A stretch of DNA of 56,773 bases from Puniceicoccaceae bacterium. GTDB lineage: Bacteria; Verrucomicrobiota; Verrucomicrobiia; Opitutales; Coraliomargaritaceae. The stretch's first letter is position 1. Every line of letters begins with the position of its first letter. The position numbers were made by a program, and so were the translations under genes. The notes beneath the pieces are model-generated. The model was not told the DNA's origin and made no database searches. It saw only the letters and a list, made by a program, of their open reading frames with translations. This document shows positions 7,953-17,179 of the stretch, piece after piece. Location: NCBI GenBank assembly GCA_017857255.1, contig JAFMDL010000005.1, positions 1-56,773 of the forward strand. Reading direction: 5' to 3'.

Positions 7953-10757
7953 TTACGGTGTCACTTTAAATTGGTACTGTTCAAAGGCCTTAGCATTAAC
8001 CGAGTTTTCAATGCCGTCTGGAAAAAGGTCTACGAAGTCATCATAGGCTTCGTGGATGTCTTGGTTGGGTGGCCAAAAAATTCCAGCTCTGATTTGATCG
8101 ATTACTGCGTTTGCGCAAGCGACGGCAGAGTCTAGATGGCTTTGGGTGAATCCATCCCAGCGTTCGATACCGCTCTTATCCAGTGTTTGGCTAAGGTTAA
8201 AATATGCGATACTAGGTCGTTCGGCACTATCACTGTTTTTGGCTAGGAGATAAAGGGGCAACTGAAGATCAATCCAGCGATAGGTTTTTCCTTCATGCTT
8301 GAAAAAGGCAGCATCGGGCAGGTGCTCAGGTGGCTCCTTTTTTGCGACTACCGCTAGATGCGTTTTTTCTGGATTGGCTGGTGAGTTACTGGTTTTGTAA
8401 TCAATGAGCTCCAGACGATCTTTATGCTGATCGATTCTATCGATACGACCTTTTACAGTGAGATTGTTAAGCGGGAATTCAAATCCTTCTTCGGTATTCA
8501 AAATGCTAGTACTACCATTCATCTGGCAGTCCGCTAATTGTCGCTGGCAGAAAGCGCTGAGCCGTGCCATGAGTGCTTCATTTTGTAGGCGTATGGCAAA
8601 GGAAAGCCTTTCGCCATAACGTTTGTGTAATAGTTGCTTAGCAATACCATGCAGATTTTTGGTGAGTTTCTCTAGTTCTGTATGGTTGTCAAAGGTATGA
8701 CCATTTAGATGGTCAACTGTGTCGTGAAAGAGGTTGCCAAACGCTGCAGGGTTGAGTTCTCGTGTTTCGACATCGAGCGCGCGCATGTCTAGGATATGGT
8801 GGAGAAAAAAACGGAATGGGCATTGCAGGTAGCTCTTAAACGCGCTAACAGACAGGGTGGTCGGCATTGGCAAGTCAGGAGGAGGGGATAGTTGCCATGC
8901 TAGGCTATGCTCGACTACAGGACTGCCATCTTGAGTCTGGTGAAACAGTTGTCGCGTGCGACTGAGTAGTGTATTGTCACTACCTTGAAAGAGAATACGC
9001 GAAGGTCTCAGTGGTGTGTGGTCATCTGCGGCTTGAGGTACCAGTATATCGATGCGACCGCATGTGCCAGTTCGTCTCCGACAGAGCGCTTCGAGTAGGT
9101 AGGCGTCTCGGGCGAAGCGATGTGCGTTAGTACGTAAGCCAAGTTCTTCCCTAAGTGCTTCGGGTAGGAAGGCATCACCATTGATTGATTCAGGTACGAT
9201 ACCTTCATTGAGTCCGGCGAGTATTAGGTGAGGAGCATCATTCCAAAGTAGTTCGAGCCATCCTAGCAAGTCGTGAGCTGCGCGAGGACGATCGGGGTAG
9301 ACGCGACTGCCTTGCAAATTGTGTCGAAATGCAGAGCGGCTAAAATCTTTTGGCAGTTTAGGGAAGAGGACCTCGGCATCGCCTGCGGCGGCTAGGATTT
9401 TGCGGATGGCATCGGCCCGTTCTTTCCATTGAGTATTGGCTGATCCAGTCGTTTCAATTTTTTTGTCTGCATAAATTTTTTGCAGTGCGTGTGCGAGTGC
9501 TTTATTGAAGCTGCTGCCACTTGCTAAGTCGGTTGCAAGTTGATCAATCTTAGCCAGAGGCTTACGCAACACATGAAATGTTTCTTGTCTGGAGAACTGT
9601 ATGAGTGCACTCAGGTCGGAAGCCAGATGCTGTTCGAATACGCGGTCGAGTTTACGCAGTACACGGTTACAGTCGTTAGCGAGGCCCAGCCATTCTTGAA
9701 TATCGGGGTGTTGTAGGAGCGTACGTATGGTGGACATACTACGGTCTTCACAGAGTTGGCAGAGTAGTTCTGTAAGTCGACCAACGCTACCGATATGGAG
9801 TGGTTCGCCTTCAGGGTCATAGCTGGGTATGTGCCTGCGGTTAAGTGCATCACTTACCGCGGGGTTAAGAGAGGGGTCTGCGAGTCCAACCAGCACCGAC
9901 TCCGGTGTGGTGCCATCCATAGTATTTGCGATCCATTTGGCTACGGATTTTTGTGAGGTATGCGTGTGTAATTGGCAGTTCCAAGCCTCAAGATTAAGCG
10001 CTCGCTGTGTCCAGTGATCAGTGATAGGCCGACCCCAGCAGTCAAATTCAGCGTCTTCAGGTCCGTAAATCCAGATTTCTACACAAGTATGTAGTGTCGC
10101 CTGTTCCAGCGCTTGGAGTGGTAGTGGCTGAGGATCCGGAGTGGCTGCGAGTATGATACGTTTGATCGCAGGTGCAGGAGTATAGGATTGGGCGGCTTCG
10201 CGGCGCGCAAGCTTGGGATCTTTCAGTGCGCGAAGTTGTAGCTGGTCGAGATAGAGTCCCTCTAAACGGGCAAGTTCATTCCAGCGGGCGGGTTCGAGAC
10301 CATTTTCCGCGGTGCGTTGTGCCGCGAGGGCAAAGTCGAGACCTTCTTCGCCGAGTTCGTTGCGCAATTGCATCAGGCGTTCTGCCATGCCGAGTTGCCA
10401 GCCTATATTTTGCTCGGGTGCGATGGGGAAGAGCGTGTTAAAGTGTGCGCAGTCGATTGCTCCCAGCACGGTAACCCAAGCAGCGGTGGCGGCTTCCTCA
10501 CTTGCAATGGGCTGGTCCTTGATTGTTTGGCTGAGGAAGACGTCAGGTGTAACAATTTCTGGTGGAAATAAGCCACTCTGTCCACTCGCCAGTGCGAGTG
10601 CCTCGCGCAAGCGACGCCCCGATTGTACGGTGGGTACTATAACGAGCAGGTGGCTGAGGTCTATAAAGTCGTCGTTGTTATCTGCTAAGAGTTGCTGCGT
10701 GATGGCAGGGAGTAGTGGCAGATTCCAATCTAGATGTATCGCAACGCTTTTAGGCAT
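7953..10757 (-). CDS. AddB-like protein with C-terminal PD-(D/E)XK nuclease domain
   Basis: A 934-residue protein resembling the AddB/RexB class of recombinational repair nucleases. The C-terminal 280 residues hold a RecB-type PD-(D/E)XK nuclease: LQCPFRFFLHHILDMR, then FGNLFHDTVDHL, then the catalytic core GRIDRID...LELIDYKTS and the QLPLYLLA helix. The N-terminal VIVPTVQSGRRLREALA sits where a helicase Walker A motif would be but lacks GxGKT, as in inactive helicase-fold subunits. No C-terminal cysteine cluster for a 4Fe-4S centre is seen, unlike classical AddB. No AddA/RecB-like partner is in the window. It is the last gene of the minus-strand run starting near pyrF. The nuclease fold is well supported; the cellular role is inferred. 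Confidence 0.8.
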   Translation of the reverse strand: MPKSVAIHLDWNLPLLPAITQQLLADNNDDFIDLSHLLVIVPTVQSGRRLREALALASGQSGLFPPEIVTPDVFLSQTIKDQPIASEEAATAAWVTVLGAIDCAHFNTLFPIAPEQNIGWQLGMAERLMQLRNELGEEGLDFALAAQRTAENGLEPARWNELARLEGLYLDQLQLRALKDPKLARREAAQSYTPAPAIKRIILAATPDPQPLPLQALEQATLHTCVEIWIYGPEDAEFDCWGRPITDHWTQRALNLEAWNCQLHTHTSQKSVAKWIANTMDGTTPESVLVGLADPSLNPAVSDALNRRHIPSYDPEGEPLHIGSVGRLTELLCQLCEDRSMSTIRTLLQHPDIQEWLGLANDCNRVLRKLDRVFEQHLASDLSALIQFSRQETFHVLRKPLAKIDQLATDLASGSSFNKALAHALQKIYADKKIETTGSANTQWKERADAIRKILAAAGDAEVLFPKLPKDFSRSAFRHNLQGSRVYPDRPRAAHDLLGWLELLWNDAPHLILAGLNEGIVPESINGDAFLPEALREELGLRTNAHRFARDAYLLEALCRRRTGTCGRIDILVPQAADDHTPLRPSRILFQGSDNTLLSRTRQLFHQTQDGSPVVEHSLAWQLSPPPDLPMPTTLSVSAFKSYLQCPFRFFLHHILDMRALDVETRELNPAAFGNLFHDTVDHLNGHTFDNHTELEKLTKNLHGIAKQLLHKRYGERLSFAIRLQNEALMARLSAFCQRQLADCQMNGSTSILNTEEGFEFPLNNLTVKGRIDRIDQHKDRLELIDYKTSNSPANPEKTHLAVVAKKEPPEHLPDAAFFKHEGKTYRWIDLQLPLYLLAKNSDSAERPSIAYFNLSQTLDKSGIERWDGFTQSHLDSAVACANAVIDQIRAGIFWPPNQDIHEAYDDFVDLFPDGIENSVNAKAFEQYQFKVTP

Positions 10758-10848
10758 GGGTTCAGAGGATGGGGTGTGAAAGTAGGCGTGACGAGAATTT
10801 TGAGTCGGTCAATGAGATGTGATCGTATGGAGACTCACAGACTGCGTT

Positions 10849-11226
10849 TTATCGAAATAATGTGACAAAGGTATGAAGTACCCGCCACTGAAAGATTACT
10901 TCGAGTGAAAGGTATTGATAGAGCCCCACAATAGACCAAAAAATTGCTTGATAACTGCGTTTGATCGTTTTGTGGCGTAGCTTCTGTTGGGCAAGGTAGG
11001 CTATTGGCCAACCACCAAAAAATTCGAGGAAGTGTAAGGTCGATTCAGGTACGCGTGGGCTACCGGCTCTTGCACGACGTTTATCATGCCAATAAGTAAG
11101 AACAGTAATGATCGAAATTAAGACCAGGTATCCCAGTATTAATTTGGGCTGAACCCATCTGCATGATTTGAACAGCGCAACTGTTGGTAGAATCAGTAGA
11201 ACTGAAATGAGTCGATGCGTGTTCAT
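10849..11226 (-). CDS. DUF1294 family membrane protein
   Basis: A 125-residue protein with three or four hydrophobic segments. The middle carries the DUF1294 signature: YWHDKRRARAGSPRVPEST, then a LEFFGGWPIAYLAQQKLRHK block and KRSYQAIFW. The function of this inner-membrane family is unknown. Some homologues carry an N-terminal cold-shock domain; this one does not. It lies between the TPR gene and the nuclease gene on the same strand with gaps of 80-90 bases. Confidence 0.75.
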   Translation of the reverse strand: MNTHRLISVLLILPTVALFKSCRWVQPKLILGYLVLISIITVLTYWHDKRRARAGSPRVPESTLHFLEFFGGWPIAYLAQQKLRHKTIKRSYQAIFWSIVGLYQYLSLEVIFQWRVLHTFVTLFR

Positions 11227-11307
11227 TGGTTTTACAAGCTTTGCTTTCGAAGCCCACAGATAATTGGAGAGTCATTAGCTTAGGCTCGGTTGGCAAGGTA
11301 GCGCGGC

Positions 11308-11613
11308 CTAGAGGTCTTCGAGAATGTTGCGGAGTTCTGCGGCTGGCTCGTCGTGGTGCTGTGAGATGGCGAGTTCCAGCGCGTCTTCTAGGATCGGCTT
11401 AGCAGCGTCGGCTTGGTCGTGCTGAAGGAGTGCTTTGCCAAGTAATATTCGGGGTAGCATCCAGTCGTTGCGCGATTCGGCGCAGCGCTGCAGATGTGGA
11501 ATCGCGGCCTGTGTGGTGCCTTCGTCATAGAGTGCTTGCCCAAGGCTGAAGCGAAAGAGCATATTGTCTGGCTTAGTTATGACCTTAGGCAGAAAGATTT
11601 CAGATTTTTTCAT
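11308..11613 (-). CDS. Small tetratricopeptide-repeat protein
   Basis: A 101-residue soluble protein made mainly of TPR helices. Repeat-like stretches are FRFSLGQALYDEGTTQAAIP, LPRILLGKALLQHDQADAAK and a final PILEDALELA helix. Such folds mediate protein-protein contacts; no catalytic motif is visible. It directly follows the PP2C phosphatase gene (58-base gap) and may be cotranscribed with it. The partner is unknown. Confidence 0.7.
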   Translation of the reverse strand: MKKSEIFLPKVITKPDNMLFRFSLGQALYDEGTTQAAIPHLQRCAESRNDWMLPRILLGKALLQHDQADAAKPILEDALELAISQHHDEPAAELRNILEDL

Positions 11614-11671
11614 TCGTGACCTGTTTTGTTTAAACGTATTTTTATAAAATGTAAGTTTTTAGTATCGAGCA

Positions 11672-12388
11672 TTATTGGATGCATGCCACAACTGCGGTGA
11701 TGTTGTCGGGACCACCCTCGGCGATGGCAAGACCAACCAGTCTTTGGCAGATGGTTTGAGTACTCGCATCCGACTTCAAGATCGTGTGGATTTTTGACTC
11801 TTCGACAACTTTGTTGAGACCATCAGTGCAAAGTAATAACCGGTCGCCAGAGGCGATTGTGCAGCGTGATTGATCGACGTGCAGTTCTTGGTTTTGACCA
11901 ACGCACCGTGTCAGTGTATGCGAATACTCCGGCGGCATCATTGCGCTGTCAGCTTGGCCAATACGCTCGATGAAGCTTTGCTCCATGGTATGGTCAGTTG
12001 TGAGCTTATTAAAGTCGTCGTCATGTAGGTGGTAAGTTGCCGAGTCACCGACATGTGCGATGAATAATTGGTCGCCGATGACCTGATTCATAGTCAGGGT
12101 GCTACCAAAACCGGTGGCTGGATACGCTACATTACCTTCTTTTCTGAGGACTCGGTTGATTTCGATGACCAGTTCGCTCAGATCTGCGCGTTCTTCTTCT
12201 GCGTCGATATGCTTGTAGGCTCGCTTAATCAGTTCAATGATTCGCGTGCTGGCTTCTGCGCCACCTGGGAGTCCGCCTAGTCCGTCAGCGACGGCAAATA
12301 TATTATGAGCATCGTCGATTAGAAACGCATCTTGATTGGACCTGCGTACTTTTCCTTGGTGTGTGATGCCGTATGATGAAATGTGCAT
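11672..12388 (-). CDS. PP2C-family Ser/Thr protein phosphatase
   Basis: A 238-residue metal-dependent phosphatase of the bacterial Stp/PrpC type. All core motifs are visible: RRSNQDAFLID (metal Asp), FAVADGLGGLPGGAEAS, GFGSTLT, IAHVGDSATYHL, LLLCTDGLNKVV and GGPDNITAVVA at the C terminus. There is no sensor domain or membrane helix, so it acts in the cytosol. Stp-type enzymes usually oppose Hanks-type kinases, but no kinase gene is in the window. It lies between the DinG-type helicase and the TPR protein on the same strand. Confidence 0.9.
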   Translation of the reverse strand: MHISSYGITHQGKVRRSNQDAFLIDDAHNIFAVADGLGGLPGGAEASTRIIELIKRAYKHIDAEEERADLSELVIEINRVLRKEGNVAYPATGFGSTLTMNQVIGDQLFIAHVGDSATYHLHDDDFNKLTTDHTMEQSFIERIGQADSAMMPPEYSHTLTRCVGQNQELHVDQSRCTIASGDRLLLCTDGLNKVVEESKIHTILKSDASTQTICQRLVGLAIAEGGPDNITAVVACIQ

Positions 12389-12435
12389 AGTAACTAAAAT
12401 AGATCTGCAAAATAGTTAATCAATAGCATGCTATA

Positions 12436-14505
12436 TTATTGAAAGATATGGCTGCGGTTGTCGCGGTTAAAGCGCTTAAAGTCTTTTACCGGCAGTGCGT
12501 CGAGAAAGCGCTGACCATAGGTCTTAGATAAAATACGCGAATCGAGTACAATAATATTACCGGAGTCCTCGTGGCGCCGAATTAGGCGGCCGATACCTTG
12601 ACGAAATTTAACCAATGCTTCAGGAATGGTCATTTCTGCAAAGGGGTTGCCACCTTGTTCGCGAATATATTCGCTACGTGCCTCGCTGACCGGATGACTC
12701 GGGTTGTCAAATGGCAAACGAGTAATGATTACTTGAGAGAGCGCTGGCCCAGGGACATCGATGCCAGTCCAAAAGCTGTCAGTCCCAAAGAGCACCCCAT
12801 TACCAGCTTCGGCAAATTTACGAGTTAGCTCGCTACGATCGATACCATGCCCTTGGCTAAAGAGTGGTCGTTCGATTTTATCGAAGAAAGTTTCAGTACG
12901 TTTATGAACTTGGCGTAGGTCGAAGTGACTGGTGAAGAGTACAAGAGTGCCGCCGCTAACATTTCGACTATGCCAACAGATCATATTTGCTAAGTAGTCC
13001 AGGTCCAGTCGCCCTTGCCCAGGCTCAGGAGTAGGAGCATCACTGGCAATGTAAACGCGACAGTTTTCTTTGTAGTTGAATGGTGAATACTCTACTTCAG
13101 TCTCGGCGATTTGACCTCCGACTTTTTCTTGGAAAGTATCTATACTGGTTCCATCGGAGAGTGTGGCACTGGTCAGGATGGCTGCGGTTTGCCGACTAAA
13201 AAGTGCTTCGCGTAAATATGGGGCAACGTTAAGTGGGGCGCTCCGCAGGGTGATGAGTTGACCTTTTTTACCACCACGCTCAAGCCAGTGCACGTGGTCG
13301 TCCTCTGCGAGAGTGACAAAGCCATTGATGGTATCGCGATAGCCGAGAATGCGCCGACGGTGATCTTTGAGCTCGTCTTGAACGCGTTCATTATCACTTT
13401 TTTGAATAATGGCACCTAGCCGTTCCGCGACTTCTTTGAGCGGCCCAGAAAGTATATTATCGCAGAAGTCTGCTTGATGGATACGCAGAATGGAACGTTG
13501 CGTCAGGAAGTTATCACCGAGATAGTTAAAGAATTCTCCTGCAGCATCGATCGCATTGTCGACTGCATCGTGATCCCACTTTTGCCCGTGTTTTCGCAGA
13601 ATACCGCGGTTGGTACGAGGGTTATAGATACGTTTGAGTGCCCGATCGACCGCATATGAGCTGACATGGATGCCGAAATGGTCGGTTGCGATGGCAGGAA
13701 TACGGTGCGCTTCGTCTAATACGACGAAATCATCGGGTAAGAGAATGCCGCGAGCATCCCCATTTGGGGGCATTCCTGCGTTTATAAGCGCAAAAAGTAA
13801 GCTATGATTGACGATGACACAGTTGGATGTGAGCAGCTTCTTGCGTGCGCGTTGGTAGAAGCAGGTGGCAGGATCGCAGTTCTTTTTCGAGCACGTTGAA
13901 CTGTCTGCATTGACTATTTCCCACACATCCGGGAGTGGACTGGGTGAGAGGTCCTGCACGATCCCGTTCTTACTTGAAGCAGACCAGTTTGCTAAGCGGA
14001 TAAGTTCTTTTTTGGCATCGTCCTCGAGTAATTCAGTTTGTTTGGAAGATTGAGCATCTTTGAGGGCATTGCCTAGGCGGGTAGTACAGCAGTAGTTACC
14101 TTTGCCGACCATCAGTGCGGTCTTGAATTCGGCATAGCGCTTTAGCTCTGGGACCGCGTTAAAGAGTTGGCGGCAAATTTTAAGATCTTTGCTACGAATC
14201 TGCTCTTGCAGGGTGATCGTATGGCTAGAGACGATTAGTGGGCGTTCGGAGTTGACTGAATGGATGAGTCCAGGGATGAGGTAGGCAAGACTTTTACCGA
14301 CGCCCGTGCCAGCTTCGAAAAGGAGTGGCTTATTGGTCTCGAGGGATTGTGCCGTGCTTAGGGCCATTGCAGCTTGTTGCGGACGATGATCGAGACCCAA
14401 AACATCTTGCAAATGCCCACCTTCTTTAAAAATCGAATCAACGAGCGTGACAAGGTAGCCCGCTGCCATGGGGGTGCCTCCTGCGTTTTCGATGAGTCCG
14501 ATCAT
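12436..14505 (-). CDS. DinG/XPD-family ATP-dependent DNA helicase
   Basis: A 689-residue superfamily 2 helicase of the Fe-S XPD/DinG class. Walker A is EAGTGVGKS (64-72) and the DEAH box is at 264-267 (VVLDEAHRIP). Four cysteines spaced as in the XPD Fe-S domain lie at about 139/140, 205, 210 and 215 (CSKKNCDPATC). The C-terminal helicase half includes LVLFTSHFDLRQV, GTDSFWTGIDVPG and KFRQGIGRLIRR. No N-terminal exonuclease domain is seen, so it is the short DinG/YoaA form. It probably unwinds damaged or structured DNA. It lies downstream of ispD but is separated from it by a terminator. A second ATG at residue 13 is an alternative start. Confidence 0.9.
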   Translation of the reverse strand: MIGLIENAGGTPMAAGYLVTLVDSIFKEGGHLQDVLGLDHRPQQAAMALSTAQSLETNKPLLFEAGTGVGKSLAYLIPGLIHSVNSERPLIVSSHTITLQEQIRSKDLKICRQLFNAVPELKRYAEFKTALMVGKGNYCCTTRLGNALKDAQSSKQTELLEDDAKKELIRLANWSASSKNGIVQDLSPSPLPDVWEIVNADSSTCSKKNCDPATCFYQRARKKLLTSNCVIVNHSLLFALINAGMPPNGDARGILLPDDFVVLDEAHRIPAIATDHFGIHVSSYAVDRALKRIYNPRTNRGILRKHGQKWDHDAVDNAIDAAGEFFNYLGDNFLTQRSILRIHQADFCDNILSGPLKEVAERLGAIIQKSDNERVQDELKDHRRRILGYRDTINGFVTLAEDDHVHWLERGGKKGQLITLRSAPLNVAPYLREALFSRQTAAILTSATLSDGTSIDTFQEKVGGQIAETEVEYSPFNYKENCRVYIASDAPTPEPGQGRLDLDYLANMICWHSRNVSGGTLVLFTSHFDLRQVHKRTETFFDKIERPLFSQGHGIDRSELTRKFAEAGNGVLFGTDSFWTGIDVPGPALSQVIITRLPFDNPSHPVSEARSEYIREQGGNPFAEMTIPEALVKFRQGIGRLIRRHEDSGNIIVLDSRILSKTYGQRFLDALPVKDFKRFNRDNRSHIFQ

Positions 14506-14560
14506 AGCAATAAGATCAACAATTTTTCAACGCATTGAAAAGCATAGAGCGATTAGGAAT

Positions 14561-14582
14561 AAAAAAAGCCATACCAATGGCT
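14561..14582 (-). terminator. Terminator after ispD
   Basis: On the minus strand AGCCAT-TGGT-ATGGCT is followed by seven T residues, immediately after the ispD TAA. The stem is only six base pairs, but the U-tract is good. It insulates the helicase gene from ispD. Confidence 0.7.
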
Positions 14583-14584
14583 CT

Positions 14585-15304
14585 TTAGCTGTCCCTATGC
14601 AGTAGCCAAGCTGCGTAACTGAGATCATCCGCCGTAGTAATCTTGATGTTTGGAGTGTCGTTGGCAACTAGAGTGGTCTTTAGGCCGATGCGTGCAACCG
14701 CTGCGGTATCGTCTGTAATATGCAGCTTATTAATGCGCACATGCTTATATGCTTTGAGGATTTCGGGCAGTGCGAATGCTTGAGGGGTTTCCATTGCCCA
14801 GAGTCGGGAGCGCTCTAGATCTTCAAGTTCAGTTTGATTCAGTTGTTTGGGGTCAGCAATACGTTTAATGGTGTCGACGACGGGGTGGGCTAGGGTAGCA
14901 GCGCTGTCTCGGATGGCAGCGCGATGAAGCGCTCGGATGGATTTGATCGATATGAGTGGTCGAGCGCTGTCATGAATAAGTACATGAGTGCAAGATGTTG
15001 GCTGCATGTGTAGCGCATTGTATACCGAGTCTTGGCGTTCGGCGCCGCCAAGTGTCCAATCAATCGGAATGTTTTGTAGGTCAATGTCGCTCAATGCAGC
15101 GAGTAGTTTAGTCTTTTGTAATTGGTCTCGATAGACGATCGTGATGCGATCGATGCAATTACTGGCTAAAAAAGTGAGTACACTATGGCATAGCACTGGC
15201 AAACCGTTGAGTGGCTCCAGTACTTTATCTTGGACGGCATCTTGCATCCGCGAGCCGCTGCCGGCTGCGAGTAAGATGGCGGTGGATGAGTGTGTAGTAG
15301 TGAT
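14585..15304 (-). CDS. ispD: 2-C-methyl-D-erythritol 4-phosphate cytidylyltransferase, non-canonical start
   Basis: Third enzyme of the MEP isoprenoid pathway; it couples CTP to MEP. The frame contains the nucleotide-binding loop AILLAAGSGSRMQDAVQDK, LIHDSARPLIS, DTIKRI, LWAMETPQAF and ITDDTAAV, all typical. The first in-frame ATG (15247) would cut off the essential LLAAGSGSRM loop. Upstream of it the frame stays open to a TGA at 15338-15340 but holds no ATG, GTG, TTG or CTG. An ATC at 15302-15304 would give (M)TTTHSSTAILLAAG and a 239-residue protein, the family length. Either AUC initiation is used or an ATG has been lost by mutation or sequencing error. The gene lies 98 bases downstream of pyrF. 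Confidence 0.88.
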   Translation of the reverse strand: MTTTHSSTAILLAAGSGSRMQDAVQDKVLEPLNGLPVLCHSVLTFLASNCIDRITIVYRDQLQKTKLLAALSDIDLQNIPIDWTLGGAERQDSVYNALHMQPTSCTHVLIHDSARPLISIKSIRALHRAAIRDSAATLAHPVVDTIKRIADPKQLNQTELEDLERSRLWAMETPQAFALPEILKAYKHVRINKLHITDDTAAVARIGLKTTLVANDTPNIKITTADDLSYAAWLLHRDS

Positions 15305-15402
15305 ATTAAGGGGTGAGATTATGAGTGAGCGCGCTGGTCAGCAGCCGACTAGTTGCAGTGATTAAGTGTATTCGTCAGACGTAGTCCAGTTTAGCGAGGG
15401 TG
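15305..15402 (-). other. Region upstream of ispD without a canonical start codon
   Basis: Between pyrF and the ispD reading frame no ATG, GTG, TTG or CTG occurs in the ispD frame after the TGA at 15338-15340. In-frame ATA (15320-15322) and ATC (15317-15319, 15302-15304) are the only near-cognate options, and no Shine-Dalgarno motif precedes them. Confidence 0.75.
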
Positions 15403-16113
15403 TTACGAGGCAACGTTTAGCTCTGCTCGTATGGCTGCTGCGGTTGCTGCAGGATCGTCAGCCTTAAGTATCGGACGCCCAACGACAATATAGCTGGATC
15501 CAGCGGTTGCAGCCGCGTGTGGCGTCATAATGCGCTTTTGTTCGTCTGCGGAACTTCCTTTTGGGCGAATGCCAGGTGTCACAATGATTGGGTCGTTGCC
15601 AAAGCGAGCACGCAGAGGCGAAAGTTCTAGTGAAGAGCAAACCAACCCTTGTATGCCTGCATTCAAGCTAAGGTCAGCCAAATGTTTTACGTGTGCTTCA
15701 GTGGTGGAGAGTACGTTAAGGCTGCGCAATTGTGCCTCGTCCATTGAAGTAAGTACAGTGACAGCAAGTAAATTTAGGTTTGGGGAATAGTCAGCACGAG
15801 CTTTGTTCGCCCATTCCAGCATTTCAGCTCCCCCGGAAGCATGGAGTGTGAGTAGTTCGACTGGTAGGGTCGCGATACTTTGTACCGCTTTGGCTACGGT
15901 GTTGGGGATATCGTAGAGTTTTAAATCGAGAAATACTTTATAACCGCGGTCGGCAATTTCACGTACGAAATTTGGACCGTAGGCGGTAAAGAGCTGCAGG
16001 CCGACTTTGACCCACTCAAGCGAATCACCGAGTCGATCCAGCATAGCAAAGGCTTCTTCGCGTGTTTCGAGATCGAGTGCTAGGATAAGTTTACAAGGAT
16101 TTTGGTCTGACAT
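15403..16113 (-). CDS. pyrF: Orotidine 5'-phosphate decarboxylase
   Basis: Last step of UMP synthesis. The N terminus LILALDLETREEAFAML, the catalytic block FLDLKLYDIPNTVAKAV (Asp-Lys-x-x-Asp), LLTLHASGG and the C-terminal TPGIRP and YIVVGRPIL motifs are diagnostic of the short bacterial enzyme. I chose the ATG at 16111-16113 (MSDQNPCKLI); an ATG at 16125 and a TTG at 16149 are also in frame. It is divergently transcribed from ispE with about 93 bases between, so promoters for both directions should lie there. Confidence 0.95.
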   Translation of the reverse strand: MSDQNPCKLILALDLETREEAFAMLDRLGDSLEWVKVGLQLFTAYGPNFVREIADRGYKVFLDLKLYDIPNTVAKAVQSIATLPVELLTLHASGGAEMLEWANKARADYSPNLNLLAVTVLTSMDEAQLRSLNVLSTTEAHVKHLADLSLNAGIQGLVCSSLELSPLRARFGNDPIIVTPGIRPKGSSADEQKRIMTPHAAATAGSSYIVVGRPILKADDPAATAAAIRAELNVAS

Positions 16114-16206
16114 AATGGAAAACATGGTAAGTAGAGCGGTCGGAGGCAATTTGTAAAACTACGATTTTTTCTCGGCGCGGGTGAAAAGTCGCTTCATTAA
16201 TAGAGC

Positions 16207-17109
16207 GTGTCTATCAATGCTAAAACTTCTACCAGCGAATTGAGGCTGCCATCGCCCGCTAAAATAAATTTAATGTTATCTGTACACGGAGAGCGTGCAG
16301 ATGGATTTCATGCGCTGACTTCATTAGTTGTGGCTTTGGGCTTTGGGGACACGCTGACGATTCGCCCGAGTAGGGCTGAAGACGTTCTGCATTGCTCCGA
16401 TCCTGTGGTGCCACTGGGTCCCGAAAACTTGGTTTTGAAGGCGGCTGCGGCGATACGTGAACGTCTCTGTCGCGAGGTATTTTTTGAGTTTACTTTAGAT
16501 AAGCAAATTCCAATGGGTGCAGGGCTTGGTGGCGGCAGTGGTAATGCTGCAGTTGCGTTACGTGGTATGAACCAACTTTTAGGTGTGCCGTTTAGTAATG
16601 CTGAGTTGCATGAGATTGCCGCTGAGTTGGGCTCAGATTGTCCGTTTTTTGTTGAGTCCGCGCCAGCTTTGATATCTGGCCGTGGCGAGGTGGTTGAGCC
16701 ATTGGTTGCATCTGTAGCAGCAGGTTTGCGAGGTAAACGACTGGTGTTGTTTTGTCCTGATTTCGCTGTGAAAACCCCATGGGCCTATGAGTGTTTAGCA
16801 GCAGGTGCGCCAAAAACTTACGAACCAGTGGCTAATGGCGCGGCTCGTATTGAGCGCTACATACAACAGGGCGCTTTGGCAGATCTGCTATATAATTCGT
16901 TTGAAGTACCAGTGGGGCAAAAATACTTAGCGATTTCGACCTTATTAGAGCAACTACGTGATGTGGGAGCAGCGTGTTTGATGAGTGGCAGCGGGAGTTG
17001 CTGTTTTGCTTTGCTCGAAAAAAATGGCCCTGCAGCAGGGGAAATTCAACGAATTGTCCGAGATGCGTGGGGTGAAACTGTCTTTTGGGTTGAAACTTCA
17101 ATTAGCTGA
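16207..17109 (+). CDS. ispE: 4-diphosphocytidyl-2-C-methyl-D-erythritol kinase
   Basis: GHMP kinase of the MEP pathway that phosphorylates CDP-ME. The motifs are LPSPAKINLMLSVHGERADG at the N terminus, the ATP loop IPMGAGLGGGSGNAAVAL, the SDCPFFV segment and the C-terminal MSGSGSCCFAL. The GTG start at 16207 gives a short N-terminal extension and 300 residues in all. ispD lies about 1 kb away on the other strand, so the two consecutive pathway enzymes are close but not cotranscribed. ptsI follows 70 bases downstream. Confidence 0.95.
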   Translation: MSINAKTSTSELRLPSPAKINLMLSVHGERADGFHALTSLVVALGFGDTLTIRPSRAEDVLHCSDPVVPLGPENLVLKAAAAIRERLCREVFFEFTLDKQIPMGAGLGGGSGNAAVALRGMNQLLGVPFSNAELHEIAAELGSDCPFFVESAPALISGRGEVVEPLVASVAAGLRGKRLVLFCPDFAVKTPWAYECLAAGAPKTYEPVANGAARIERYIQQGALADLLYNSFEVPVGQKYLAISTLLEQLRDVGAACLMSGSGSCCFALLEKNGPAAGEIQRIVRDAWGETVFWVETSIS

Positions 17110-17179
17110 GTTGAAAGTCATATTTCTAGTTCTTTGGTTTAATCCTATCCTCATTTAACTCGGTCAGCCCATATTATTA

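Noticed and set aside
10312..10779. Plus-strand frame of 155 codons opposite the AddB-like gene
   Set aside because: Fully antisense to conserved nuclease-protein sequence; composition (Ser/Arg/Cys-rich) is typical of shadow frames.
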